Positions 53,153 to 61,146 of a stretch of 64,000 nucleotides of DNA are shown here, piece by piece (within the stretch, counting starts at the first letter, position 1; the number at the start of each line of letters is the position of its first letter). A model generated the notes under the pieces. It worked only from the letters and a program-made list of their open reading frames with translations, searched no databases and had not been told where the DNA came from. The DNA lies in assembly GCA_963697695.1 (NCBI GenBank), contig OY969094.1, positions 186,001 through 250,000 of the forward strand, in the 5' to 3' direction. Source of the DNA: VRUE01 sp963697695. GTDB taxonomy: Bacteria; Actinomycetota; Thermoleophilia; Solirubrobacterales; 70-9. A program made the translations under genes and the position numbers.

Positions 53153-53701
53153 TCAAAGCTTTCCGCCAGCCGCAAGGCGGTCCTCCAGTTCGCCCAGCCA
53201 GCGCTCGGCGAAGGCGTAGGTATCGGCCCCGAGGCGGGCGACGACCAGCGGGTAGCGCACCCCTTCCTGCTCGAAGACCTCTGCCAGGGGAACGATCTCC
53301 TCGCGCAGGTGGGCGCTCGCCTGCCGCGCCCGCTCGCGCAGGCGGCGAACGTGAGTCAGCTGATCCTGCTCGGGCATGGCGTCGGCGAAGAAGAGACGCA
53401 GGACCCCTTCATCACGGAACTGGAAGGCCTGCTCGCGGGGGGAGCGCAGCCAGGCCAGCAGCGCCTCCTGCCCAGCCTCAGTCACCTCATAGGCGGACCG
53501 CGTGCGGGCACCGTGGGAGTCGTCCCGGCGGGTGACGAGACCATGGCGCTCCAGCCGTGCCAACTCGGGGTACACCTGGGCCAAGGAGGTGGGCCAGAAA
53601 AAACGGGTGGAGACGTCTGTCGCTTTCTTGATCGCGTACCCGGACTTCGCCCCTAGACGGAGCATCCCGAGGACGAGGAAGGACGGGCCGCGGAGCTTCA
53701 C
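53153..53701 (-). CDS. PadR-family transcriptional regulator
   Basis: The 182-residue protein has the PadR winged helix from the N-terminus (LGMLRLGAKSGYAIKKATD..., LAQVYPELARLERHGLVTRR, YEVTEAGQEALLAWL) and a C-terminal dimerisation helix (HVRRLRERARQASAHL). GTG 53701 is preferred because KLRGPSFLVLGML is the normal PadR start; ATG 53746 would add 15 odd residues and run through an inverted repeat. It probably controls the divergent membrane-protein gene at 53773. Confidence 0.85.
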   Translation of the reverse strand: MKLRGPSFLVLGMLRLGAKSGYAIKKATDVSTRFFWPTSLAQVYPELARLERHGLVTRRDDSHGARTRSAYEVTEAGQEALLAWLRSPREQAFQFRDEGVLRLFFADAMPEQDQLTHVRRLRERARQASAHLREEIVPLAEVFEQEGVRYPLVVARLGADTYAFAERWLGELEDRLAAGGKL

Positions 53702-53714
53702 CGCTCGCCTCGGC

Positions 53715-53735
53715 GGGACCGGAGAGACCGGTCCC
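53715..53735. promoter_or_regulatory. Inverted repeat just upstream of padR
   Basis: GGGACCGG (53715-53722) and CCGGTCCC (53728-53735) form a perfect dyad with loop AGAGA, located 14 nt upstream of the preferred GTG start. It may be a PadR operator or an mRNA hairpin; typical PadR sites are ATGT/ACAT dyads, so the former is tentative. Confidence 0.4.
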
Positions 53736-53772
53736 GCGAATCCCATTGCCGTAGGCCTACATAGCGATTTAG

Positions 53773-54510
53773 ATGCATCAGATGCGTCATATCGAACCGC
53801 AAGCGGAGCCGCAAGCGCGCTGGACCGGCCCCCGCCTAGCCGGGCTGGCCGGGTTGGGCAGCTTCGCTTGCATCGCTATCGCCGCCCTGGTCATCGCCCC
53901 ACCGCTCTGGAGCGCGCCGGAGACCGGCGCCTCAGCACAGACCATCCTCGAATACGCCGAAGACAACCGCGAGCGAGTGCTTGCCTCCCTCTTCGTCTAC
54001 AGCATCGCGATGGGTCTCTTCCTCTGCTTCGCCGCAGGGCTGACCGCCCGGTTCTTCCGCCTGCGCGGGGATGCATCGGCTGCGCTGACGGTTGCTTTCG
54101 CGCTCGGCGCAGTTTCACTGACGACGCTGATCCTCGCCGGCTTCGTCCCCGGCGGGGTGAGTGCCTACCGGCCGCAGACGCCGGAGCTGGCGCGAATGCT
54201 GCTCGACCTCACCTTCGCCCTGCTCGCCTTCTCCGGGATCCCAACCGCGGTCTGCCTCGGCGCCTATGCCGCGCTGACGCTCCGCACCCGAGCCCTGCCG
54301 GCGTGGACCGGCTGGCTCGCCTTCCTCAGCGCGCTCGCCCATGTCCTTATCGCCGCCACGTTGCTCTTCCCCAGCGGCTTCCTCTCGCTCGAGGGCGGCG
54401 TGACCGTCTGGGTCCCCGCGACCTTCTTCGCCTGGATCCTGGCGACGAGCATCGCGCTGCTGCGACCCGAAAGGACTTCACAGCACTCTGAGGTCACATT
54501 CGCCGGGTAG
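53773..54510 (+). CDS. Polytopic membrane protein (DUF4386-like), unknown function
   Basis: A 245-residue protein with about six to seven TM segments (LAGLGSFACIAIAALVIAP; LFVYSIAMGLFLCFAAGL; AALTVAFALGAVSLTTLILAGF; MLLDLTFALLAFSGIPTAVCLGAYAAL; GWLAFLSALAHVLIAATLLF; VPATFFAWILATSIAL). The arrangement looks like DUF4386-type membrane proteins. ATG 53773 or 53782. It is divergent from the PadR gene, so it is a plausible target of that regulator. Confidence 0.7.
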   Translation: MHQMRHIEPQAEPQARWTGPRLAGLAGLGSFACIAIAALVIAPPLWSAPETGASAQTILEYAEDNRERVLASLFVYSIAMGLFLCFAAGLTARFFRLRGDASAALTVAFALGAVSLTTLILAGFVPGGVSAYRPQTPELARMLLDLTFALLAFSGIPTAVCLGAYAALTLRTRALPAWTGWLAFLSALAHVLIAATLLFPSGFLSLEGGVTVWVPATFFAWILATSIALLRPERTSQHSEVTFAG

Positions 54511-54591
54511 GGTCAGCCCGTGGGAGACATTGCCGGAAGCGGTTAGTCATTCGAGAACGCTCTCGCGCAAGCTGCCCACCATCGCAGCGCG

Positions 54592-54990
54592 ATGGTGGAG
54601 CGTCGCAACATCGGCCTGCGGATCGTGGTCGGTGTCGTGGCCTTCGACCTGATCATCCTCAAGCTCGCCCTCGACGCCACAGACAGCATCGAGGATCAAT
54701 CCGAGCTGGCCTGGGCGATACGCCTGATCGCAGTGGGAGCGTTCGTCGTTCTCGCCGGGATGCTTCTCCAGCTCGAGGGCCGGAATCGTCGCGACCGGAT
54801 GGTCTACCGCGCGGCCGAGCTGCGAGCCGACGCCATCCGGATGGGGAAACCCCTCCCGAACGAGGCTCCCGAGGAGGAGACGATCTGGTTCTCGATCCGC
54901 CAGTCATGGGCGACCACCTGGACGCTCGGCGGAGTGCTCGTCCTCACCATCGCGATCTGGTGGCTGGCCGGCCTGCTCACCTCGGGTTGA
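54592..54990 (+). CDS. Small membrane protein, unknown function
   Basis: A 132-residue protein with three predicted TM helices (about residues 9-28, 41-60 and 110-128) and a basic/acidic cytoplasmic loop between the second and third. I do not recognise the family. Same strand as the preceding membrane protein and the following dinB; the GC-rich codon pattern supports coding. Confidence 0.65.
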   Translation: MVERRNIGLRIVVGVVAFDLIILKLALDATDSIEDQSELAWAIRLIAVGAFVVLAGMLLQLEGRNRRDRMVYRAAELRADAIRMGKPLPNEAPEEETIWFSIRQSWATTWTLGGVLVLTIAIWWLAGLLTSG

Positions 54991-55028
54991 CCTCCCGAGC
55001 CGTCTCCGGCGGCTCCTACGATCGGTGA

Positions 55029-56117
55029 ATGCAGGATCGCACCATCGCCCATCTCGACATGGACGCTTTCTATGCGTCGGTTGAGCTGCGGCGGCGGCCG
55101 GAGCTGAAGGGGAAGCCGGTCGTGGTCTGCGGATCGGGGCCGCGGGCGGTCGTGACCACGGCCAGCTACGAGGCGCGCAAGCTGGCCGGGATCCATTCCG
55201 CGATGCCGGCGGCAACCGCGCGGCGGAGGCTGCCGGACGCGATCTACATCCAGCCCGACTTCGCCGCATACCGGGAGGCATCGGGTCAGGTGATGGCGAT
55301 CCTGCGACGCAACGCGGAGACGGTCGAGGTGGTGGGACTGGACGAGGCCTATGTCGACCTCACCGGCCTCTTCTCGCCGAAGGCGACGATGAGACGGATC
55401 GCAGCGGAGATCCGCGAGGAGACCGGGCTCACCTGCTCGGTCGGCATCTCAGAGAGCCGCATGCTGGCGAAGATCACCAGCGAGCTGGGCAAGCCCGCCG
55501 GGCTGGTGGTCCTCTCGCGGGCAGAGGCGCTGGAGCGGTTTGCCGGTGAATCGCCCGGGCTGATCCCCGGAATCGGCCCGAAGACCGTGGCCAAGCTGGA
55601 AGGGATGGGGATCGCCAGCCTGGCCCAGCTCCGCAGCAGCGATCCCGCCGAGCTGGAGGCGGCCTTTGGGCCGCGCTCGGGGCGCTGGCTGCACAGCCGC
55701 GCCCGGCTCGAAGACGACACGCCGATCACCGTCGTGCACGAGACCAAGTCGCAGTCGGCGGAGACCACCTTCGACGTCGACGTCAGCGACCGGGCGGAGC
55801 TCGAGACCGCGCTCGTCGAGCTTGCCAAGGAGCTCTGCCGGCGCTTGCGCTTGCGCGATCTCGAGGGCCGCTCGATTGGGATCAAGGTCCGCCTCGACGA
55901 TTGGACCAATGTCAGTCGCTCGCATTCGGTCGAGCAGGCAACCCACGACCCTGCCGTCGTGACCGCCGTGGCGCTCGACCTGCTGCGGGCCTACGACCCG
56001 CAGCGCCCGGTGCGACTGCTCGGCGTGCGGATGGCGGGCTTCGCCGCTGAGGAGGATGCCTCCAGGGACGACGACCCCTCAGGGGAGGGTCAGCTCCAAC
56101 TCGGGCTGACCGCCTGA
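55029..56117 (+). CDS. dinB: DNA polymerase IV (Y-family)
   Basis: Translesion DNA polymerase. The 362-residue protein has catalytic motif I DMDAFYASVE (residues ~10-19), the palm motif GLDEAYVDLT (Asp-Glu near residue 105), the thumb, and the little-finger domain. The C-terminus ends GQLQLGLTA, matching the beta-clamp-binding QLxLxL-type motif. It starts at ATG 55029. Confidence 0.95.
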   Translation: MQDRTIAHLDMDAFYASVELRRRPELKGKPVVVCGSGPRAVVTTASYEARKLAGIHSAMPAATARRRLPDAIYIQPDFAAYREASGQVMAILRRNAETVEVVGLDEAYVDLTGLFSPKATMRRIAAEIREETGLTCSVGISESRMLAKITSELGKPAGLVVLSRAEALERFAGESPGLIPGIGPKTVAKLEGMGIASLAQLRSSDPAELEAAFGPRSGRWLHSRARLEDDTPITVVHETKSQSAETTFDVDVSDRAELETALVELAKELCRRLRLRDLEGRSIGIKVRLDDWTNVSRSHSVEQATHDPAVVTAVALDLLRAYDPQRPVRLLGVRMAGFAAEEDASRDDDPSGEGQLQLGLTA

Positions 56118-56164
56118 ACCGCGGCGCCCCGGAGCCTCACGGGGCGTGTGCGAAGATTTGCCGC

Positions 56165-57598
56165 GTGAACGTGGACCGGCTGACTGGACTCGATTCCTCG
56201 TTCCTCCACATGGAGCGGGCGGGGGCCCACATGCACGTCGCCTCGACCAGCATCTTCGAGGGCCCGGCGCCGAGCCATAGCGAGTTTCGCGATCACATCG
56301 CCTCCCGCCTGCACCTGGTGCCCCGCTTCCGCCAGAAGCTCCGCTTCGTGCCCTTCGGCCAGGGCCGACCGGTCTGGGTCGACGACCCCCACCTCAACCT
56401 CGAGTACCACGTGCGCCAAACCGCCCTGCCGGCGCCCGGCTCCGAGGAGCAACTGCGCAACCTCGGTGCTCGCATCTTCTCCCAGCAGCTCGACCGCAGC
56501 AAGCCGCTTTGGGAGCTGTGGCTGGTCGAGGGCCTCGAAGGCAATCGCTTCGCGATCATCGGCAAGAGCCATCACGCGCTGGTCGACGGCATCTCCGGGG
56601 TCGACATCACGACGGTGCTGTTCGACCTCGAGCGAGAGCCGGCGAACCCTCCCCTGCGCCCGCCCAAGTGGGCGCCGCGGCCAGAGCCGACCGACCTGAA
56701 GCTGCTCTCCGACGCGCTGCAGGAACGCGCGACCAGCCCGCGCGAGATCGTCCGTGGCATCCGCGCAACCCTGCGTGGACCGCGCCAGGTGCTGCGCGGC
56801 GTCTCCGGCACGAGCAAGATCGTCGGCGCCGGCATGTCGGCTCCTTCGACCCCTTTCAACGTCGAGATCGGCCCCCACCGTCGCCTCGCCTTCGCCCGCA
56901 CGGACCTGGCGGCGCTGAAGGCGGTCAAGAACGCGCACGGTGGCACCGTCAACGACGTCGTCCTCTCGACCGTCACCGGCGCGATCGGCAACTACCTGCG
57001 CGCCCGCGGCCACGACACCGAGGACCTGGAGATGCGGGCGATGGTGCCGGTCAGCGTTCGCGCCGAGGAGGAGCGCGGCGCCCTCGGCAACCGGATCTCG
57101 GCGATGATGGCGCCGCTTCCCGTCTGGTGCCAGGACCCGGTCGAGCGGCTGCACCTCGTCACCGAGACGATGGGAGATCTGAAGGGCTCCGGGCAGGCGG
57201 TGGGCGCCGAGATCCTGACCAGGATCGTCGACTTCGCCCCCACCACGATCACCTCGCAGGCGGCGCGCCTGCAGCCGGCCCAGCGCTTCTTCAACCTCGT
57301 CGTCACCAACGTGCCGGGGCCGCAGTTCCCGCTCTTCGTGCTGGGACGGAAGATGGAGGCGATCTACCCGATGGTGCCGCTGGCCCGCCGCCAGGCGCTC
57401 TGCGTCGGGATCATGTCCTACGACGGCCAGGTCAACTTCGGTCTCGTCGGCGACTACGACGCGATGGCCGACCTCGAGAGCTTCGGGCTCGACCTGGAGG
57501 CCGCGATCGCCGAAATCGTCGCCGCCACCCCCGGCGCCGACGGCACTCAGGGAGCAATCCGGGCTGAGACCCGGAACGGCGCGCTGTCCGTCAAGTAA
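56165..57598 (+). CDS. WS/DGAT (wax ester synthase / diacylglycerol acyltransferase) family enzyme
   Basis: Forms wax esters or triacylglycerol from acyl-CoA. The 477-residue protein has the catalytic HHxxxDG motif in SHHALVDGISGVD (about residue 140), the N-terminal LTGLDSSFLHMER start typical of the family, and the C-terminal NVPGP and DYDAMAD segments. Start GTG 56165. Its 3' end overlaps the convergent metalloprotease gene by 52 nt. Confidence 0.92.
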   Translation: MNVDRLTGLDSSFLHMERAGAHMHVASTSIFEGPAPSHSEFRDHIASRLHLVPRFRQKLRFVPFGQGRPVWVDDPHLNLEYHVRQTALPAPGSEEQLRNLGARIFSQQLDRSKPLWELWLVEGLEGNRFAIIGKSHHALVDGISGVDITTVLFDLEREPANPPLRPPKWAPRPEPTDLKLLSDALQERATSPREIVRGIRATLRGPRQVLRGVSGTSKIVGAGMSAPSTPFNVEIGPHRRLAFARTDLAALKAVKNAHGGTVNDVVLSTVTGAIGNYLRARGHDTEDLEMRAMVPVSVRAEEERGALGNRISAMMAPLPVWCQDPVERLHLVTETMGDLKGSGQAVGAEILTRIVDFAPTTITSQAARLQPAQRFFNLVVTNVPGPQFPLFVLGRKMEAIYPMVPLARRQALCVGIMSYDGQVNFGLVGDYDAMADLESFGLDLEAAIAEIVAATPGADGTQGAIRAETRNGALSVK

Positions 57599-58929
57599 GC
57601 CCAGTCGAGCCGCCTCGCGCTGAAGCCGGCGGCGCTCGTATCGGCATTGACCAGCACCGCGGTGAGACGGTCGAAGCGCCCTGGGCGAGCGATCCGTACC
57701 TTCATCGTCCCGCCCCTGGGACGAAACCGCATCGAGGAGATGACGCGGCCCTGGCGCTCGCCGCCGATCCGCCCGACCAGCGCCAGCCCAGCTGAGATTC
57801 CCCGAGGCGCCGCCGCCTTCACGACGAGTGCCCTGCCGCCCTTTGCGTGTACGCGCAGGAGCTGGAAAGTGGTGTGGTTCAGTGGGCGCATCAGCGAGCG
57901 GCCGTCAAGGGGCAACTCGCCTTGGCGTGAGACGTCGGGAAACAGGTGAGCCTCGTCGAACGTCTCGCCCGTCCGCCACTCGGCCAGGTCACGCGAGAAA
58001 AGGGCGAAGTCGTGGGCGAAGTAGGAGCGTCCTGCTGCCCGGATCGCCGAGTCGTAGGCAGAGACAGAGAAGCCGCCCGGCTTGGTGTGAACCGCCCGTG
58101 TCCAGGCCCTGCGCACGATCGAGCGCCCGTACCGCTGCACCAGCCACTGGTTCCAGACCGCCGAGCCGTACTCCTTGATCGAGTTGGCGGTCAGCGGGGT
58201 GTCATAGCGGCGTACCCAGCGGCGCACGTAACGCAGGTAGTCGTCGATGTCGTCGTAGACCTGGTCCTCCATCCAAACCGCGGTCGACTCGGCGAACCAG
58301 GCGTCTTGGTAGGCGTCGTAGCCGAACTGGAGGATGTGGCCGTACTCGTGGGCGAAGGTGACCTCGAGGTCGGCGACCGGTGAGGTGCCGGGGTACTCGC
58401 GCGGGTCGTAGTCGTTGTCGAGGACCAGGTAGCCGTGCAGCCTGCGTGGCAGCCGGTGCGCTTTGGTCGCCTGCCCGCGATCGGGGGCGGCGTAACCGAA
58501 GAGCGCGCCGCCGATCTGGGAGAGATAGACGTCGGTCTTGCCGCGGTCGCCGCCCCGCCTGCCGTCGGACTTCGGCTCACGCCAGCCGAGCTTCCTGTTC
58601 TCGACTTCGTAGACCCGCTCGGCAACGCTCTGGACGCGCTCGACGAAGTCGGGGATGCCGTCGGCGTCGGTGACTCCGTTCGTGTCGATCAGGGCGGGTG
58701 CGTCAATGCCCTCGGCCACCCAGTGGATGCAGAAGTGGCGGGTGCAGGCAGGCGAGCGAGGAGCCTCGGGGAGCGTGTAGGCGTTGCGGTTCGGATCGGG
58801 ATCGTCGGTCGGTCGGGCAGCAGGGGTCCTGAAGATCCACTGGTCGCCGGCTGCCGCAGTAGCCGGAACGGCCGCCAGAGCTGCGAGCAATGCGAGCGAA
58901 GCCCCGATCAGCCGCCAGCTTGCCCGCAC
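57547..58929 (-). CDS. Secreted zinc metalloprotease-like protein
   Basis: A 460-residue exported protein with a signal peptide (LIGASLALLAALAAVPATAAA) and a zinc-binding HExxH in VTFAHEYGHILQFGYDAYQDAWFAESTAVWMED (the Glu in AEST likely the third ligand). This resembles gluzincin-like M6/neutral-protease-related secreted proteins with an N-terminal Cys pair (ACTRHFCIHW). The C-terminal region is beta-rich. GTG 58929 is chosen as the first start giving a signal peptide; the much longer open frame upstream is antisense to nadE. It overlaps WS/DGAT. Confidence 0.82.
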   Translation of the reverse strand: MRASWRLIGASLALLAALAAVPATAAAGDQWIFRTPAARPTDDPDPNRNAYTLPEAPRSPACTRHFCIHWVAEGIDAPALIDTNGVTDADGIPDFVERVQSVAERVYEVENRKLGWREPKSDGRRGGDRGKTDVYLSQIGGALFGYAAPDRGQATKAHRLPRRLHGYLVLDNDYDPREYPGTSPVADLEVTFAHEYGHILQFGYDAYQDAWFAESTAVWMEDQVYDDIDDYLRYVRRWVRRYDTPLTANSIKEYGSAVWNQWLVQRYGRSIVRRAWTRAVHTKPGGFSVSAYDSAIRAAGRSYFAHDFALFSRDLAEWRTGETFDEAHLFPDVSRQGELPLDGRSLMRPLNHTTFQLLRVHAKGGRALVVKAAAPRGISAGLALVGRIGGERQGRVISSMRFRPRGGTMKVRIARPGRFDRLTAVLVNADTSAAGFSARRLDWAYLTDSAPFRVSARIAP

Positions 58930-59013
58930 CTGCGGCAATCTACAGCCAGGCCAGGCGCTTTCCGGCCCGCCAGGCGGCGATACTTCCAGCGTGACCCCGC
59001 GCCGGAGCTCGCC

Positions 59014-60633
59014 TTGCGCGTAGCCCTTGCCCAGATCGATCCCACCGTCGGCGACATCGACGGCAACTCGGCGAAGATCGCCGAGTGGATCGGCCACGCC
59101 CGCCGCGAGGGAGCGGAGCTGACGATCTTCCCCGAGCTCTGCGTGCCCGGCTATCCCGCCGAGGACCTCTACCTGAAGCGGCATTTCACCGAGGCCAACC
59201 GGCGTGCCGTCGAGGAGCTGGCCGCCCACGTCGGCGACATGACTGCCCTCGTTGGCTTCGCCGAGCCGGCGACCGGCGGCAGCGACTTCCGCCACGCCCA
59301 CAACTCGCTTGCCGTGCTCGCCGACGGCGCCGTCCAGGCCGTCTACCGCAAGAACCGGCTGCCGAACTACTCGGTCTTCGACGAGCAGCGCTACTTCGTC
59401 CCCGGCGTCGAGCCGATGACGGTCGAGGTCGCGGGCCTCCGCATCGGACTGACGATCTGCGAGGACTGCTGGGCTCCGGGCCCGCCGGCTCAGGCCGAGG
59501 CGGAAGCCGGCGCCGAGCTGATCGCCAACCCCTCGGGCTCGCCGTACCACCGCGGCAAGGGGCGGGAGCGCGAGGAGATGCTTGCCGAACGGGCCCGGGC
59601 CTACGGGGCGTATTTCGCCTTCTGCAACCTCGTCGGCGGTCAGGACGAACTGGTCTTCGACGGCCACAGCTTTGTCGTCGACCCGGAGGGAGCGGTGATC
59701 GCCCGCGCCGCGCAGTTCGAGGAGGAGCTGCTGGTCTGCGAGGTTCCGTCCTCTGCCCCCGGCCGGCTTGCCGAGCCGCTGACTGACCTGGCCGAGGTCT
59801 ACGAGGCTCTGGTCCTGGGCCTGCGCGACTACGTCGGCAAGAACGGCTTCCGCCACGTCGGCGTGGCACTTTCGGGCGGCATCGACTCGGCGCTGGTGGC
59901 GCTGCTCGCGGTCGATGCCCTCGGCCCTGACCGGGTCAGCTGCGTGATCATGCCTTCTCCTCACTCGAGCACTGAAACACAGGCCGACGCCCGGACTATC
60001 GCGGCCAACCTCGGTGTCGAGGCGATCGAGATCCCGATCGAGACGGCGATGAGCGCTTACGAGAGCGCCCTTCCGCACGATCCGGCCCGGCCATCCGAGC
60101 CCGACCTCGCCGCCGAGAACATCCAGGCCCGGATCAGGGGGAACCTGATGATGGCCCTCTCCAACAGGCACGGCTGGCTCGTCCTCACCACCGGCAACAA
60201 GAGCGAGATGTCGGTCGGCTACGCGACGCTCTATGGCGACATGGCGGGTGGCTTCGCTGCGATCAAGGACGTGCCGAAGACGCTCGTCTTCGAGCTGGTC
60301 CGCCACCGCAACGAGACCGCGGGGAAAGAGCTCGTGCCGGCCTCGGTGCTGGATCGTCCGCCCTCGGCCGAGCTACGGCCGAACCAGTTGGACAGCGACT
60401 CCCTCCCCCCCTACGAGCTGCTCGACCGAATTCTTGAGTCCTACGTTGAGCGCGACATGGGCCGCGAGGAGATGATCGCGGCGGGGCTGCCCGCCGACGT
60501 CGTCGTCGACGTCGTCCGAATGGTCGACCGCTCCGAGTACAAGCGCCGCCAGGCAGCGCCGGGAATCCGAATCACGCCGAAGGCGTTCGGGCGGGACCGG
60601 CGGCTGCCGATCACGAACCGCTTCGGCGGCTAG
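59014..60633 (+). CDS. nadE: Glutamine-dependent NAD(+) synthetase
   Basis: Amidates nicotinic acid adenine dinucleotide to NAD. The 539-residue protein has an N-terminal nitrilase-like glutaminase domain with Glu in FPELCVPGY, Lys in VYRKNRLPNY and Cys in GLTICEDCW, and a C-terminal synthetase domain with the P-loop-like SGGIDSALVALL (about residue 290) and TTGNKSEMSVGY. The start is taken at TTG 59014 with GGAG 6 nt upstream, giving the family N-terminus LRVALAQIDPTVGDI; longer frames are antisense to the metalloprotease gene. Confidence 0.94.
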   Translation: MRVALAQIDPTVGDIDGNSAKIAEWIGHARREGAELTIFPELCVPGYPAEDLYLKRHFTEANRRAVEELAAHVGDMTALVGFAEPATGGSDFRHAHNSLAVLADGAVQAVYRKNRLPNYSVFDEQRYFVPGVEPMTVEVAGLRIGLTICEDCWAPGPPAQAEAEAGAELIANPSGSPYHRGKGREREEMLAERARAYGAYFAFCNLVGGQDELVFDGHSFVVDPEGAVIARAAQFEEELLVCEVPSSAPGRLAEPLTDLAEVYEALVLGLRDYVGKNGFRHVGVALSGGIDSALVALLAVDALGPDRVSCVIMPSPHSSTETQADARTIAANLGVEAIEIPIETAMSAYESALPHDPARPSEPDLAAENIQARIRGNLMMALSNRHGWLVLTTGNKSEMSVGYATLYGDMAGGFAAIKDVPKTLVFELVRHRNETAGKELVPASVLDRPPSAELRPNQLDSDSLPPYELLDRILESYVERDMGREEMIAAGLPADVVVDVVRMVDRSEYKRRQAAPGIRITPKAFGRDRRLPITNRFGG

Positions 60634-61034
60634 GCCTTCGGCAGCGGCCTGACCGCGATCGTCATCTGGGCCAGGGCGCAGAGGCGGTCCTCGGCGTCGT
60701 GGACCGCGGCATCCCAGACCCAGGTCGTGCGGCCACGGTGACGGGCGCGGGCCCGCACCTCGGCGTGGCCCTCGGTGACCGGGCGAATGAAGTTGACGCT
60801 GATCGACTGGCCCATCGCCGCCATCCCGTCGTCGAGCACGCTCAGCGCAGTGGCCCGAGAGCAGACGCTCTCGACCAGGCTCGACATCACGCCCCCGTGA
60901 AGGAGCCCGACCGGCTGTCGCAGCTCGTCGCGCATCTGCACGCGCACCCGAGCGTGCTCGGGATCATCGTCGAGCCACTCGGTCCCGATCAGGGCGTCGA
61001 AGTGCGAAAGAAGGCCGCGCGGATCGTCTGCCAT
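60630..61034 (-). CDS. PaaI-type hotdog thioesterase
   Basis: The 134-residue protein has the hotdog core with LLHGGVMSSLVESVCSRA (HGG plus the acidic helix) and the MGQSISVNFIRPVTEGHAEVRARARHRGRTTWVWDAAV strands typical of acyl-CoA thioesterases of the PaaI/YbgC-like group. It likely hydrolyses an aryl- or acyl-CoA. Its stop overlaps the convergent nadE stop by 4 nt. Confidence 0.85.
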   Translation of the reverse strand: MADDPRGLLSHFDALIGTEWLDDDPEHARVRVQMRDELRQPVGLLHGGVMSSLVESVCSRATALSVLDDGMAAMGQSISVNFIRPVTEGHAEVRARARHRGRTTWVWDAAVHDAEDRLCALAQMTIAVRPLPKA

Positions 61035-61061
61035 TGGGCCGCACGATATCCGCCACCCCCT

Positions 61062-61111
61062 GACGTGTCTGAGTTTGACCCCCTTATTGGGGGCATAACC
61101 TCAGACACGTC
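61062..61111. repeat. Palindromic element with GGG.CATAAC core, copy 2
   Basis: Outer arms 61062-61073 (GACGTGTCTGAG) and 61100-61111 (CTCAGACACGTC) pair perfectly over 12 bp; inner CCCCC (61079-61083) pairs with GGGGG (61089-61093). The core GGGGGCATAAC matches the element at 41381-41426. It lies between divergent genes. The GTGTCTGAG-type arms resemble REP/RAYT-type palindromes, which is inference. Confidence 0.65.
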
Positions 61112-61146
61112 CCGGCGTCGGCGTGCTGGCGTAGGCTTCCCGATCC

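Noticed and set aside
58930..60306. Upstream extension of the metalloprotease frame on the - strand
   Set aside because: It is antisense to nadE, which has complete catalytic motifs; the signal peptide places the start near 58929.
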